Source of the DNA: an uncultured Succiniclasticum sp.
GTDB taxonomy: Bacteria > Bacillota > Negativicutes > Acidaminococcales > Acidaminococcaceae
Assembly: GCA_900544275.1 (NCBI GenBank)
Contig: UQUU01000005.1
Span: 142,039 to 206,038, forward strand
Direction of reading: 5' to 3'
DNA: 64,000 nt
The notes below the pieces were generated by a model. The model did not search any database. It was given only the letters and a program-made list of their open reading frames with translations, and was not told the DNA's origin. Made by a program: the position numbers and the translations under genes. Of this stretch, positions 52,227-60,056 are shown in pieces (position 1 is the stretch's first letter; every line of letters starts with the position of its first letter).

Positions 52227-52779
52227 GAAAACGATTCTGGCTGTGTTGGCGGGTCTGGCAGCTTTGATCCTGATTTTTGCCTGGCTCTTTTGGGGCAGCG
52301 CGGTGCCGAAGCCGACGGAAAAAAACAATATGACGGATCCATCTGCGAAGGCAACCGTCCATAATACGGTTCTGAGCCGCAATGAAAACGGTAAAAAATT
52401 ATGGGAACTGAAGGTAGAAGAGGCAACGCAGGTCAATGATAATCTGATCGAAGTAAAAAAGCTGGATGGTCTGGTCTATCTTAATAACGGTGATGCGATG
52501 CATGTGGCGGCTCCCGCAGGCAGTGTAAAACTGAAAACGAATGATTTTGCTTTATCCGGCGGGGTTGTGGCCCGGTTAAAAAACGGCGGATTTTTGCAGG
52601 CGGATAAAGTAGAGTGGCAACAGAAAGAGGATATTTTAACAGCGACCGGCGCCGTTAAAGTCATTAAAGATGACATGCTGGCCCGGGCGGAACAGGTGAT
52701 CACATCCAGTAAGCTGGTGCATTTTAAATTAAAAGACAAGGCGCATGTGGAGAGGGGCGGTCAATATGAAGAACAATAA
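52216..52779 (+). CDS. lptC: LPS export protein LptC
   Basis: A 187-residue single-pass inner-membrane protein: membrane helix ~5-24, then a beta-jellyroll of the LptC/OstA type with VLSRNENGKKLWELKVEEATQ and later GVVARLKNGGFLQADKVEW. It passes LPS from the LptB-F/G transporter to the periplasmic bridge. It overlaps both neighbours (acyltransferase 11 bases, lptA 14 bases). Confidence 0.88.
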   Translation: MKNKKTILAVLAGLAALILIFAWLFWGSAVPKPTEKNNMTDPSAKATVHNTVLSRNENGKKLWELKVEEATQVNDNLIEVKKLDGLVYLNNGDAMHVAAPAGSVKLKTNDFALSGGVVARLKNGGFLQADKVEWQQKEDILTATGAVKVIKDDMLARAEQVITSSKLVHFKLKDKAHVERGGQYEEQ

Positions 52780-53677
52780 ATCCTATAAACGGGCCGGACA
52801 GTTTTTATTGGCGGCGGGCGTTGTGCTTTTTGTGGCTCACAACAGCATTTTGTGGGCGGCGCCTCAGGGATCGTCGGCCCCTTTTAGCGTAGACGCGACG
52901 GAGATTGAGTACGATCTGCAAAGCGGGGACGGTACGGCGACGGGAAAAACGACGATCAAACAAGACGGAGGCACCGCTGTAGCACAGGGCGGCGCGACCT
53001 TTAACAGCAAAAGCCGCACAGGACACCTGTACGGGGGCGTGACTGCCGATAAAGAAGATCAGCATCTGCGCAGCAACGAATTGGTTTTATATACGGAGCA
53101 TTTTGTGTCTGCGGTGGGCGATGCCCATTTGACCAAAGGGGATAAGACGTTGTCCGCTCCCCGTGTAGACTATCACGAGGATAAAAAATATGCGGAGACC
53201 CTGGGCGGCAGCGCCCGTTTATCTGCTACTGACGGGAGCTGGCTGACTGCCAGTAAGATCACGTATGATATGCAAAGCGGCATTGCGAATGCCACTGGCG
53301 GTGTAAATCTGGAAAATAAAGCGCAGAATACGACCGGCTATGGGGATCGGGCCGTCTATGATTCCCGCAGTACAGGGTATGTGGAACTGATCGGCAACGC
53401 GAAAGCGACGCGTGATGGGAATACAATCACAGGCAACAAACTTCGTATCACCAATACCTCTGCGTCCAATACACAAACGCATGCTTCGGGGAATGTGAGG
53501 ATCGTCTATTATCCGCAGAAAGACAAGAAGACAGACGGTAGTCCGGCGGCACAGCCTGCCGGCAAAGAAGGTAAAGAAGCTATTGTAGCGCAGGGCAAGG
53601 GAAATACCAAGGCAAAAACAGCAGTTACTGCCGCAGGCAGGGACACGGTATCTCAGGCAGAGGGGGCAAAAGCTTGA
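52766..53677 (+). CDS. lptA: LPS periplasmic bridge protein LptA (OstA-like)
   Basis: The 303-residue product has a signal peptide (~1-30, ending ILWAAP) and an OstA/LptA jellyroll with repeated strands: VDATEIEYDLQSGDGTATG, GGATFNSKSRTGHLYGGV, RAVYDSRSTGYVELIGNA. It is longer than the ~185-residue enteric LptA; the extra is more jellyroll turns plus a Lys/Gly/Ala-rich tail (~255-303). Start ATG 52766 follows GAGGGGCGG; a GTG at 52745 lies inside lptC. The stop overlaps the TTG of lptB. Confidence 0.9.
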   Translation: MKNNKSYKRAGQFLLAAGVVLFVAHNSILWAAPQGSSAPFSVDATEIEYDLQSGDGTATGKTTIKQDGGTAVAQGGATFNSKSRTGHLYGGVTADKEDQHLRSNELVLYTEHFVSAVGDAHLTKGDKTLSAPRVDYHEDKKYAETLGGSARLSATDGSWLTASKITYDMQSGIANATGGVNLENKAQNTTGYGDRAVYDSRSTGYVELIGNAKATRDGNTITGNKLRITNTSASNTQTHASGNVRIVYYPQKDKKTDGSPAAQPAGKEGKEAIVAQGKGNTKAKTAVTAAGRDTVSQAEGAKA

Positions 53678-54393
53678 TTATCGAGACAAAAAACCTGGTA
53701 AAAATTTATGGGGACCGCAAGGTCGTGGATGATGTGAGCCTGACCGTAGAGCAGGGCTCTGTCGTAGGCCTGCTGGGACCTAATGGAGCAGGCAAAACCA
53801 CCACCTTTTATATGGTGGTAGGCATTGCGCGCCCGGATCAGGGAACTGTTACGTTGGACGGTCAGGAAATCGGACAGTTATCTATGTGTGAACGAGCCCG
53901 GAAAGGGATTGGTTATCTGCCGCAGGAAGCATCGGTCTTCCGTAAAATGACGGTGGAAGAAAACCTCATGTCCATTCTGGAAACCACGCCGTTATCTTTG
54001 GACGAGCAGCAAAAAAAGATGGAAGATCTGATTGCGGAGTTCAGGATAAATCATATTCGCAAAAGCAAAGGTACCGCATTGTCCGGGGGAGAACGCCGCC
54101 GGGTAGAGATAGCGCGGGCATTGGCTACGGACCCGGCTTTTATCTTGCTGGACGAGCCTTTTGCGGGCATTGATCCGATTGCGGTGGCAGATATTCAGGG
54201 GATGATTGCCCATCTGGCAAAACGGGGGATCGGTATTTTGATCACGGACCATAATGTGCGCGAAACGCTGAGTATCGTGGATAAGGCATATATCCTGGCC
54301 AGCGGTCAGGTTTTATTGCATGGTGACAGCGAGAGCATCGCGAACGACCCTGTTGCCAGGAAATATTATTTAGGGGAAAACTTCAGGATGTAG
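53674..54393 (+). CDS. lptB: LPS export ABC transporter ATPase LptB
   Basis: A 239-residue ABC ATPase. Walker A GPNGAGKTTT near 35-44, signature LSGGERRRVEIARAL near 136-150, Walker B FILLDEPFAGIDPIAV near 156-171; the last is a close LptB hallmark. TTG start at 53674 overlaps the lptA stop (TTGA), with GAGGGGG upstream. Drives LPS out of the inner membrane. Confidence 0.96.
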   Translation: MIIETKNLVKIYGDRKVVDDVSLTVEQGSVVGLLGPNGAGKTTTFYMVVGIARPDQGTVTLDGQEIGQLSMCERARKGIGYLPQEASVFRKMTVEENLMSILETTPLSLDEQQKKMEDLIAEFRINHIRKSKGTALSGGERRRVEIARALATDPAFILLDEPFAGIDPIAVADIQGMIAHLAKRGIGILITDHNVRETLSIVDKAYILASGQVLLHGDSESIANDPVARKYYLGENFRM

Positions 54394-54403
54394 GAGGATG
54401 CAG

Positions 54404-55495
54404 ATGCAATTACGTTTATTAGACAAATACGTATTGAAAGAGCTGCTCTATCCTTTTATTTTCGGGGTAGCCTCTTTTTCCAGCATTTTTATCGCCAGCA
54501 GCATGTTGTTTAAAATTGTGCAATATATCACGACCTACGGCGCCTCCACAGGTACGGTAGCAAGATTGTTTCTGTACAGCCTTCCGGAAGTGATCAATTA
54601 TACGTTTCCCATGTCTGTTTTGCTGGCGACGCTGATGGCTTTTGGCAAACTTTCGGGCAGCAGTGAGATCATCGCCATGAAATCAGGCGGTATAAGTTAT
54701 TATCGTATTGTGGCTCCGGTTTTGGTGATGGGCTTTGTGGTCAGCATGTTTTCCGTAATCTGGGCAGAAAAAGTGGTGCCGCCTTCTAAATCAGAAGCCA
54801 AGCGGATACTGACACAGGAAATTCGGGGCAATGTGAAACCGAAGACCCAGGAGCATGTGGTCATTAAAACGTTGAGCGGTAAGACACAGCGCATTACCTA
54901 TGCCCGTTCCTTTAATGAACAGACCGGTATTATGGAAAATATCACGATTGAGGAGTTTGAAAACCAAAAGCTGACACGCGTACAAACCGCAGATACGGCA
55001 AAATGGGAAGATAATAAGTGGGTTCTGGAGAACGGCAGCGTTTTTACGATGGATGAAAAACAAGGCGTTACCAGCAAGGTCAATTTTGCCAAGCAGGTGA
55101 TCCCGCTTAATACGACACCGAAAGAAGTGAGTTGGGAGCAAAAGGATGCGGATGAGATGACCTTGGGCGAACTGCGAGGTTATATTCAGGTATTAGAACG
55201 GCAGAAACAGTCCACATCATATCACTGGACCGAAATATTTATGCGTTTTGCGATTCCCTTAGCCAGTTTTGTTTTTGCCCTTTTAGGGGCGCCGTTGGGT
55301 ACGCAGCGGCAGCGAAGCGGTTCTTCCATTGGTATGGGGATCAGTGTAATCGTTATTTTTGTGTACTATGGTATTATGGCTTTTACTACCGGGTTGGGCA
55401 AAGGCGGTGTGATTCCTCCTTTCCTGGCGGCAATGGCGCCGAATATCATTTGTCTTGCGGCAGGCATCGCCTTGCTGCGAAGAGCGAATTATTGA
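54404..55495 (+). CDS. LPS export permease of the LptF/LptG (YjgP/YjgQ) family
   Basis: A 363-residue permease with three N-terminal membrane helices, a periplasmic beta-jellyroll (~120-270) and three C-terminal helices. Blocks seen: LDKYVLKELLYPFIFGV, PEVINYTFPMSVLLATLMAFGKLSGSSEIIAMKSGG, and FVFALLGAPLGTQ. The ATG at 54404 is preferred since GGAGG (54393-54397) abuts the earlier ATG at 54398. Only one permease gene is present where many Proteobacteria have two (lptF and lptG). Confidence 0.92.
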   Translation: MQLRLLDKYVLKELLYPFIFGVASFSSIFIASSMLFKIVQYITTYGASTGTVARLFLYSLPEVINYTFPMSVLLATLMAFGKLSGSSEIIAMKSGGISYYRIVAPVLVMGFVVSMFSVIWAEKVVPPSKSEAKRILTQEIRGNVKPKTQEHVVIKTLSGKTQRITYARSFNEQTGIMENITIEEFENQKLTRVQTADTAKWEDNKWVLENGSVFTMDEKQGVTSKVNFAKQVIPLNTTPKEVSWEQKDADEMTLGELRGYIQVLERQKQSTSYHWTEIFMRFAIPLASFVFALLGAPLGTQRQRSGSSIGMGISVIVIFVYYGIMAFTTGLGKGGVIPPFLAAMAPNIICLAAGIALLRRANY

Positions 55496-55590
55496 ATGTT
55501 GGCAAAGGTAAGGCAGCCTTTGATCATGGTTTAAACGATTTATCGGAGGTTGTAAACACTGCTATATCTTATAAGGCAAAAAATATAAGT

Positions 55591-55616
55591 CCGGTTCTCA
55601 TAAGAGGCCGGTCTTT
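55591..55616 (+). terminator. Weak hairpin after the LPS permease gene
   Basis: CCGG-tt-CTC / GAG-g-CCGG imperfect stem, followed by TCTTTG. Could be a poor terminator ending the lpt genes before the DUF3084 gene. Confidence 0.35.
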
Positions 55617-55647
55617 GTAAGAATCAGACGTGAAGAAAGGAGTTCGT

Positions 55648-56826
55648 ATGTTCGGCGTATGGTTGATGCTCTTATTGGCTGTGATAGGCGGTATTATTGC
55701 CTATATAGCAGATAAGCTGGGCAGCAAGATCGGGAAAAAGCGCATGACGGTTTTTGGGCTTCGGCCGCATAACACCTCCGTTCTGTTGACGGTTTTATCC
55801 GGCGTCCTGATTGCGTTGTGTTCTATCGGAATATTGGCTGTGGCTTCGCGGGATGCCCGTACAGCCTTGTTCGGCATGGAGAAACTGCAAAAGGAATTAC
55901 AGACGTTAAATAAAGAAAAAGCCAGCGCCGGCGTGGAATATGCCAAAGCCATGGATTTGCTGAAACAAAAGAATCAGGAAGTCATGGATCTGGATTCACG
56001 CATTCAAACCGTGAATGCAGACAAAGAAACGGCGGAACGAAACCTGCAGACCGCGGTGCAGCAGTATGAGCAGACGCAGGGAGCTCTGGTTGCGGCCCGT
56101 TCGGAAGTACAAAACCTGACAGAAGCCAAAGAAACGCTGAATCAGGAGATCGTTAAGCTGGAAGAACAGACGGAGGCCTTAAAAAAAGGTTTGGTCGTTC
56201 AACGCCAGGGACAATTGCTTTTCCGTTCCGGGGAAGTTGTCTTTGCCGGTGTAGTGAAAGGCGGTCTTTCGGCGGAGGAAAACCGCAAGCAGGTTAATTG
56301 GGTATTGCAGGGAGCGAATCGGGCGGCTTTGGCCCGTCTGGGACTGAAGGAAGATTCCGGGACGGAAATTATCTGGACGCCCAAGCAGGAATATCTTAAC
56401 TTACTGACTGCGCTGGATAAAAACGAGGGCAGTATTTTGGTCCGGGTCCGTTCTACGTCTAATACGGTGGCCGGTCAGCCGGTAGTCTGCCAATTGGAAA
56501 TTTTGCCCAATAAACTCATTTACAAAGGTGGGCAGGAAATCTATCATAAGGTCATAAACTTAAATAATAAAGAAGCCACATTAGATGAAGCCTTGTTGAC
56601 TTATTTGCAGGAAATTAACAAGCTGACGGTGGAAGCCGGTGTGCTGCCGGATCCTCTGACCGGGAATGTAGGAAATATGAATGCCATCAGCATGGTGGAA
56701 ACCGCGCGGAAAATGCAGCGTCTGGGAGGGCAGGTGTTGCTGACGGCTTACGCGGATGGAGATATTTCTTCTGCCGGCCCCGTACAGCTGCGATTGGAAG
56801 TGGAACGTGTTGCCGGATTGCCCTGA
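55648..56826 (+). CDS. DUF3084 membrane protein with coiled coil, 392 aa
   Basis: Two N-terminal membrane helices (~3-22 and ~47-69) with the DUF3084 hallmark between them (DKLGSKIGKKRMTVFGLRPHNTS). A coiled coil (~75-185) and a C-terminal soluble domain (~190-392) follow. Its function is not known. It follows the lpt genes, so an envelope role is likely but inferred. The ATG at 55648 follows GAAAGGAG; a GTG at 55630 lies inside that region. Confidence 0.82.
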   Translation: MFGVWLMLLLAVIGGIIAYIADKLGSKIGKKRMTVFGLRPHNTSVLLTVLSGVLIALCSIGILAVASRDARTALFGMEKLQKELQTLNKEKASAGVEYAKAMDLLKQKNQEVMDLDSRIQTVNADKETAERNLQTAVQQYEQTQGALVAARSEVQNLTEAKETLNQEIVKLEEQTEALKKGLVVQRQGQLLFRSGEVVFAGVVKGGLSAEENRKQVNWVLQGANRAALARLGLKEDSGTEIIWTPKQEYLNLLTALDKNEGSILVRVRSTSNTVAGQPVVCQLEILPNKLIYKGGQEIYHKVINLNNKEATLDEALLTYLQEINKLTVEAGVLPDPLTGNVGNMNAISMVETARKMQRLGGQVLLTAYADGDISSAGPVQLRLEVERVAGLP

Positions 56827-57322
56827 CCTGAATGCAAAGGAAAAACTGCATAGAGCCGCCGGTTTATTGACGACGAAATCTGTCGGCCCCTGTTATCTGG
56901 GAATCGACCCGGGCAACGATAAGGCCGGGCTGGCATTGGTAGATGCGGCGGGCCGGATCGTAGCGGTACGTGTTGTCAAAGCGACCGGCCTGACAGGACG
57001 GGCAGAGAAGTTTGTCCGGGAAACTTTACAGACCCCTAATTTCTGGGCGCTGCGGGCCGCACTGGCAGGAATTGTCATGGGCGATGGAACAAACAGTCAG
57101 AAACAAAGGCAGCAAATTCAGGACAGCTTCACCGGCATACCATTTCATCTGGTCGATGAGTCTTATACCACGGAAGAAGCCCGTACGCTGTATTGGCAGC
57201 TTCATCCGCCGCAAGGCTGGCGCAGGCTGATCCCCCTGGGGCTCAGAGTGCCATCGGAGCCGCTGGACGGTTTGGCCGCAGTGATACAGGTGCGTCGTTA
57301 TCTGGAACAGAAAAAGGCATAG
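56807..57322 (+). CDS. RuvC/YqgF-type RNase H-fold protein, 171 aa
   Basis: The RNase H-fold core begins at about residue 30 with YLGIDPGNDKAGLALVD, the RuvC/YqgF first-strand motif with its metal-binding Asp; LVDESYTTEEA near residue 115 looks like the second acidic strand. Start is uncertain: GTG 56807 overlaps the previous gene by 20 bases and has GGAAGTGG upstream. A nuclease or nucleic-acid binding role is inferred from the fold; the specific substrate is unknown. Confidence 0.7.
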   Translation: MLPDCPDLNAKEKLHRAAGLLTTKSVGPCYLGIDPGNDKAGLALVDAAGRIVAVRVVKATGLTGRAEKFVRETLQTPNFWALRAALAGIVMGDGTNSQKQRQQIQDSFTGIPFHLVDESYTTEEARTLYWQLHPPQGWRRLIPLGLRVPSEPLDGLAAVIQVRRYLEQKKA

Positions 57323-57348
57323 CGATTACGATATGAGGAGATGACTTC

Positions 57349-58947
57349 ATGAAAAAAATTATTTTTCTGATGCTGGCAGTTCTGTTTGCCTGCCAAACTG
57401 CTTTTGCCGGGAAAGCCGCCATCATGAAACCGCTGGGCGAAGTGGATATCTACAGCCTGAGTGATTTCCGCGGTCATATTACGGAAACGGAAAGTAACCC
57501 GGGCGCGCTGCGTCTTTCCGGTGTGCTGGAAAGTCTCACGAAGCAGAACCCTTATGGCACTGCTTTTCTGGGCGGTGCGAATAACATGAGCGGCACACCG
57601 GAAAATGATCAGCGGCTGGGCGATCCGACGATCCTGATGCTCAATTCCATGGGAATCGCAGCGACGGTATTAGGCGCGCAGGATTTTACTTATGAGGCGC
57701 ATAAGATCACCAACCAGGTAGCTACCTCTTATTTTGCGTATCTGGGTGCCAACGTGCTGAACGCGGATGGGAAGGTCGCTGCTCCCTTTAAACCCTATTT
57801 GCTGTTTAACCGGGGCGGCGCTAACATTGGCGTAGTCGGTTTATTGGGCGGTCAGGCTGCCGCGGCGGCGCAGGCCAGAGGCTATCGTGTGGTGCCTGCC
57901 GCTCAGGTGGCACAGCAATGTGTAGACGAATTGCGCCACAATGGCGCCGGTATTGTGATCCTGCTGACCAGTTTACAGGCTGCCGGCGAAGGTGATGGAA
58001 TGGTTACAGGGGAAGTGACCGGCCTGCTGGATCAGGTGACCGGGGTGGATGGCGTGTTTGTTACCGGGGGAGACGCAGCTGTGAAGGGAACCTACAATAA
58101 AGTTCCGGTAGCGGCGGGAGCGCCCAATGGCACAGACTTAGGCAACCTGCATTTTCTGTATAACCGCATCGATAAAAAAGTATTGGTCGGCGTAGCCAAA
58201 ACTGTGGCGACCATGACGCTGCCTTCTGAACCGGACAAAAAACTGGAAAAAACTTATGCCCGCTTAATGGGCGGCGGCAGACTTGCTACCATGTCACTTT
58301 CCGATTATGCTGCTAAACCGGAAAAGAAAAAATCTAAAACCAGTATCTATCAGAACATAAACGGTTCCGTTCCCCAGCCGCAGCCGGCGAAAAAAGGCGA
58401 ACATCTGGCGGATAGCCTGGTGTCTCTGACGAATTATCCCGGCGGGCAATCCACCCTGGGAGAATATTTTACGGACCTGTTGAGAAAGGCCTACAATGCG
58501 GATATCGTCCTGTATCCCGGCAGTTCTTTCCAATACAGTATTCCGGTGGGAGCCATAAACGAAGGGACACTGCAAAGCGTCTTACCGTATCAGGATGAGA
58601 TCATCACCGGGGAACTGACCGGCGCTCAGATCAAAGCAATTCTGGAACACGGACTGAATGCAGGCGCAGGGCTGATTCGTTTCTCCGGCATCAAAGTGCA
58701 GGCCCATCTTACTGCACCGGAAGGGGCAAGAGTGGGGTCCGTGAAATTGGACAATGGCAACAGCCTGCAAAATAACCAGGTGTACAAAGTCCTTGTCAGC
58801 TCCCGTATGCAACAGGGGGCAGAAGGCTATAATCTGAGTTATCTGGCGAATGCGGCGAACAAAGGCAGGCAAATGGACTTCTTTAAATTTGCTCTGCGCT
58901 ATGCCAAAACGATCAATTATACCGGCGACGACCGTCTTCGTTTTTAA
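57349..58947 (+). CDS. Exported 5'-nucleotidase-like protein with degenerate active site
   Basis: Signal peptide (1-20), an N-terminal metallophosphoesterase-like domain (~30-270) and a C-terminal 5'-nucleotidase domain (~350-532; GQSTLGEYFTDLLRKAYNAD, ITGELTGAQIKAILEHGLN). The metal site is largely lost. The D-x-H-G motif reads D39-F-R-G. The G-D-x motif reads G-A-N78. GNHEFD reads GAQDFT (109-114), and the GGHSH motif reads GGDAAV near 240. In the C-terminal domain the GG-x-R substrate motif is replaced by GSSFQ. All this suggests a non-catalytic binding or structural protein. It ends the cluster, with a terminator after it. Confidence 0.85.
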   Translation: MKKIIFLMLAVLFACQTAFAGKAAIMKPLGEVDIYSLSDFRGHITETESNPGALRLSGVLESLTKQNPYGTAFLGGANNMSGTPENDQRLGDPTILMLNSMGIAATVLGAQDFTYEAHKITNQVATSYFAYLGANVLNADGKVAAPFKPYLLFNRGGANIGVVGLLGGQAAAAAQARGYRVVPAAQVAQQCVDELRHNGAGIVILLTSLQAAGEGDGMVTGEVTGLLDQVTGVDGVFVTGGDAAVKGTYNKVPVAAGAPNGTDLGNLHFLYNRIDKKVLVGVAKTVATMTLPSEPDKKLEKTYARLMGGGRLATMSLSDYAAKPEKKKSKTSIYQNINGSVPQPQPAKKGEHLADSLVSLTNYPGGQSTLGEYFTDLLRKAYNADIVLYPGSSFQYSIPVGAINEGTLQSVLPYQDEIITGELTGAQIKAILEHGLNAGAGLIRFSGIKVQAHLTAPEGARVGSVKLDNGNSLQNNQVYKVLVSSRMQQGAEGYNLSYLANAANKGRQMDFFKFALRYAKTINYTGDDRLRF

Positions 58948-58977
58948 AAGAACGGCCGGCTTAAATCAATGATATAT

Positions 58978-59007
58978 GGCACAGCGGTGATACCGTTGTG
59001 CCATTTT
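58978..59007 (+). terminator. Rho-independent terminator
   Basis: GGCACAGCGGT / ACCGTTGTGCC, 11 pairs (one G-T) with a GAT loop, then ATTTT. Ends the transcript of the 5'-nucleotidase-like gene. Confidence 0.8.
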
Positions 59008-59106
59008 AAAATCACCGGCAGTGATGCACCGATAAAAGGCATGTCAGAATCGTACGAACCGTCGGTTGTGCTATTTAAAATCGGCAGTATTGATGCAACA
59101 ATAAAA
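58998..59106 (+). repeat. Two imperfect ~40-nt direct repeats
   Basis: 58998-59037 and 59068-59106 share GTGC-x-ATTT-(T)AAAATC, GGCAGT, TGATGCA and ATAAAA in the same order, 70 bases apart. The first overlaps the terminator stem. The function is unknown. Confidence 0.6.
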
Positions 59107-59126
59107 TTTAACATGGGGGCCACAAC

Positions 59127-59768
59127 GTGGAAAATCTAACAAATGTATATGCGGAACAATCTATCAACTCTTTTATCGAGGACCTGAATTCTGCTAAATC
59201 CATGCCCGGAGGAGGCAGCGCAGCCTCGATTTGCGGAGCGATGGGCGCTGCTTTGGCAGGGATGGCGGCACATATGGCTGTAAACAAGCCCAAATATGCC
59301 CCGGTGGCTGATGAATTGCAGCAGGTCATTGAAACGACGCAAAAGCTGCAGCAAACGCTGCTGGCGATGGCTCAGGAGGATGCGGAGGTCTATACCGTGA
59401 TCCTTAAGGCGTATCAATTGCCTAAGACGACAACGGCAGAACAAATGATCCGTACCGGGGCGATCGAGAAGGCAGGCAAGATTGCGGTCAATGCTTCCCT
59501 GAGAGTTTTAGAAACCTGTGTACAGGTGATGCAAGCCGCTTATGTTGTCGTTACGAAAGGAAGCCCCATGTTGGTTACGGACGGCTCGGCTTCCGCTATT
59601 TTGGCACGGGCCTGTCAGAAAGTCATAGCTTATAATGTGCGCATTAACCTTCATGGTGTAAAGGATGCGGCTTTTGTGAAAGAGAAGGCGGCCTGTCTGG
59701 AGAAAATTTTACGGCAGGGCGAGGAACTGGAAGCAAGGGTGCTGGAAGAAACGGAAGCGCGTCTTTAA
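59127..59768 (+). CDS. Cyclodeaminase/cyclohydrolase family protein (FTCD C-terminal type)
   Basis: A 213-residue all-helical protein matching the cyclodeaminase domain of formiminotransferase-cyclodeaminase and stand-alone FchA methenyl-tetrahydrofolate cyclohydrolases. The hallmark SINSFIEDLNS...PGGGSAASICGAMGAALAGMAAHM is at ~11-52. It acts in one-carbon folate metabolism; histidine or purine degradation are the usual settings, but no partner gene is near. GTG start at 59127 with GGGGGCC upstream. Confidence 0.88.
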   Translation: MENLTNVYAEQSINSFIEDLNSAKSMPGGGSAASICGAMGAALAGMAAHMAVNKPKYAPVADELQQVIETTQKLQQTLLAMAQEDAEVYTVILKAYQLPKTTTAEQMIRTGAIEKAGKIAVNASLRVLETCVQVMQAAYVVVTKGSPMLVTDGSASAILARACQKVIAYNVRINLHGVKDAAFVKEKAACLEKILRQGEELEARVLEETEARL

Positions 59769-59773
59769 TCTTG

Positions 59774-59802
59774 TTGACACAATGTAGAAATTAGCATATA
59801 AT
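59774..59802 (+). promoter_or_regulatory. Consensus promoter of tRNA-Ser
   Basis: Perfect TTGACA (59774-59779) and TATAAT (59797-59802) with a 17-base spacer, 11 bases before the tRNA. Confidence 0.88.
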
Positions 59803-59812
59803 TTTCCATATT

Positions 59813-59901
59813 GGAGAGGTGGCCGAGCGGTTGAAGGCTCTAGTCTTGAAAACTAGCGAGGTGTCAAGCCTCCGTGGGTTCGAATCCCACCCTCTCCGCC
59901 A
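59813..59901 (+). tRNA. tRNA-Ser (anticodon TGA)
   Basis: 89 bases including encoded CCA. Acceptor GGAGAGG pairs with CCTCTCC (59891-59897); anticodon stem CTAGT/ACTAG (59840-59844, 59852-59856) with loop CTTGAAA and anticodon TGA at 59847-59849; long variable arm (GCGAGGTGTCAAGCCTCC region) as in class II tRNAs; T loop GTTCGAATC. It is the likely attachment site of the adjoining element. Confidence 0.96.
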
Positions 59902-60023
59902 TACTTTTACATTACTTGACTGGAATGTTGCAAACTGTTTCAAAACTATTCAGATTGGCTTGGAATCTGGGGTTAAAGTGGTTTTGAAAAGAGCTTGAAT
60001 GTTCCAGTCTTTTTCTATTTTGG

Positions 60024-60056
60024 GCCCTGTTTTTGCCCTATTTTCTGCCCTATTTT
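60024..60056. repeat. Three phased GCCCTRTTTT repeats by the integrase gene
   Basis: GCCCTGTTTT at 60024-60033, GCCCTATTTT at 60035-60044 and 60047-60056; centre spacing of 11-12 bases, about one helical turn. They lie between the integrase stop and the tRNA, where arm-type integrase sites are expected. Confidence 0.6.
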
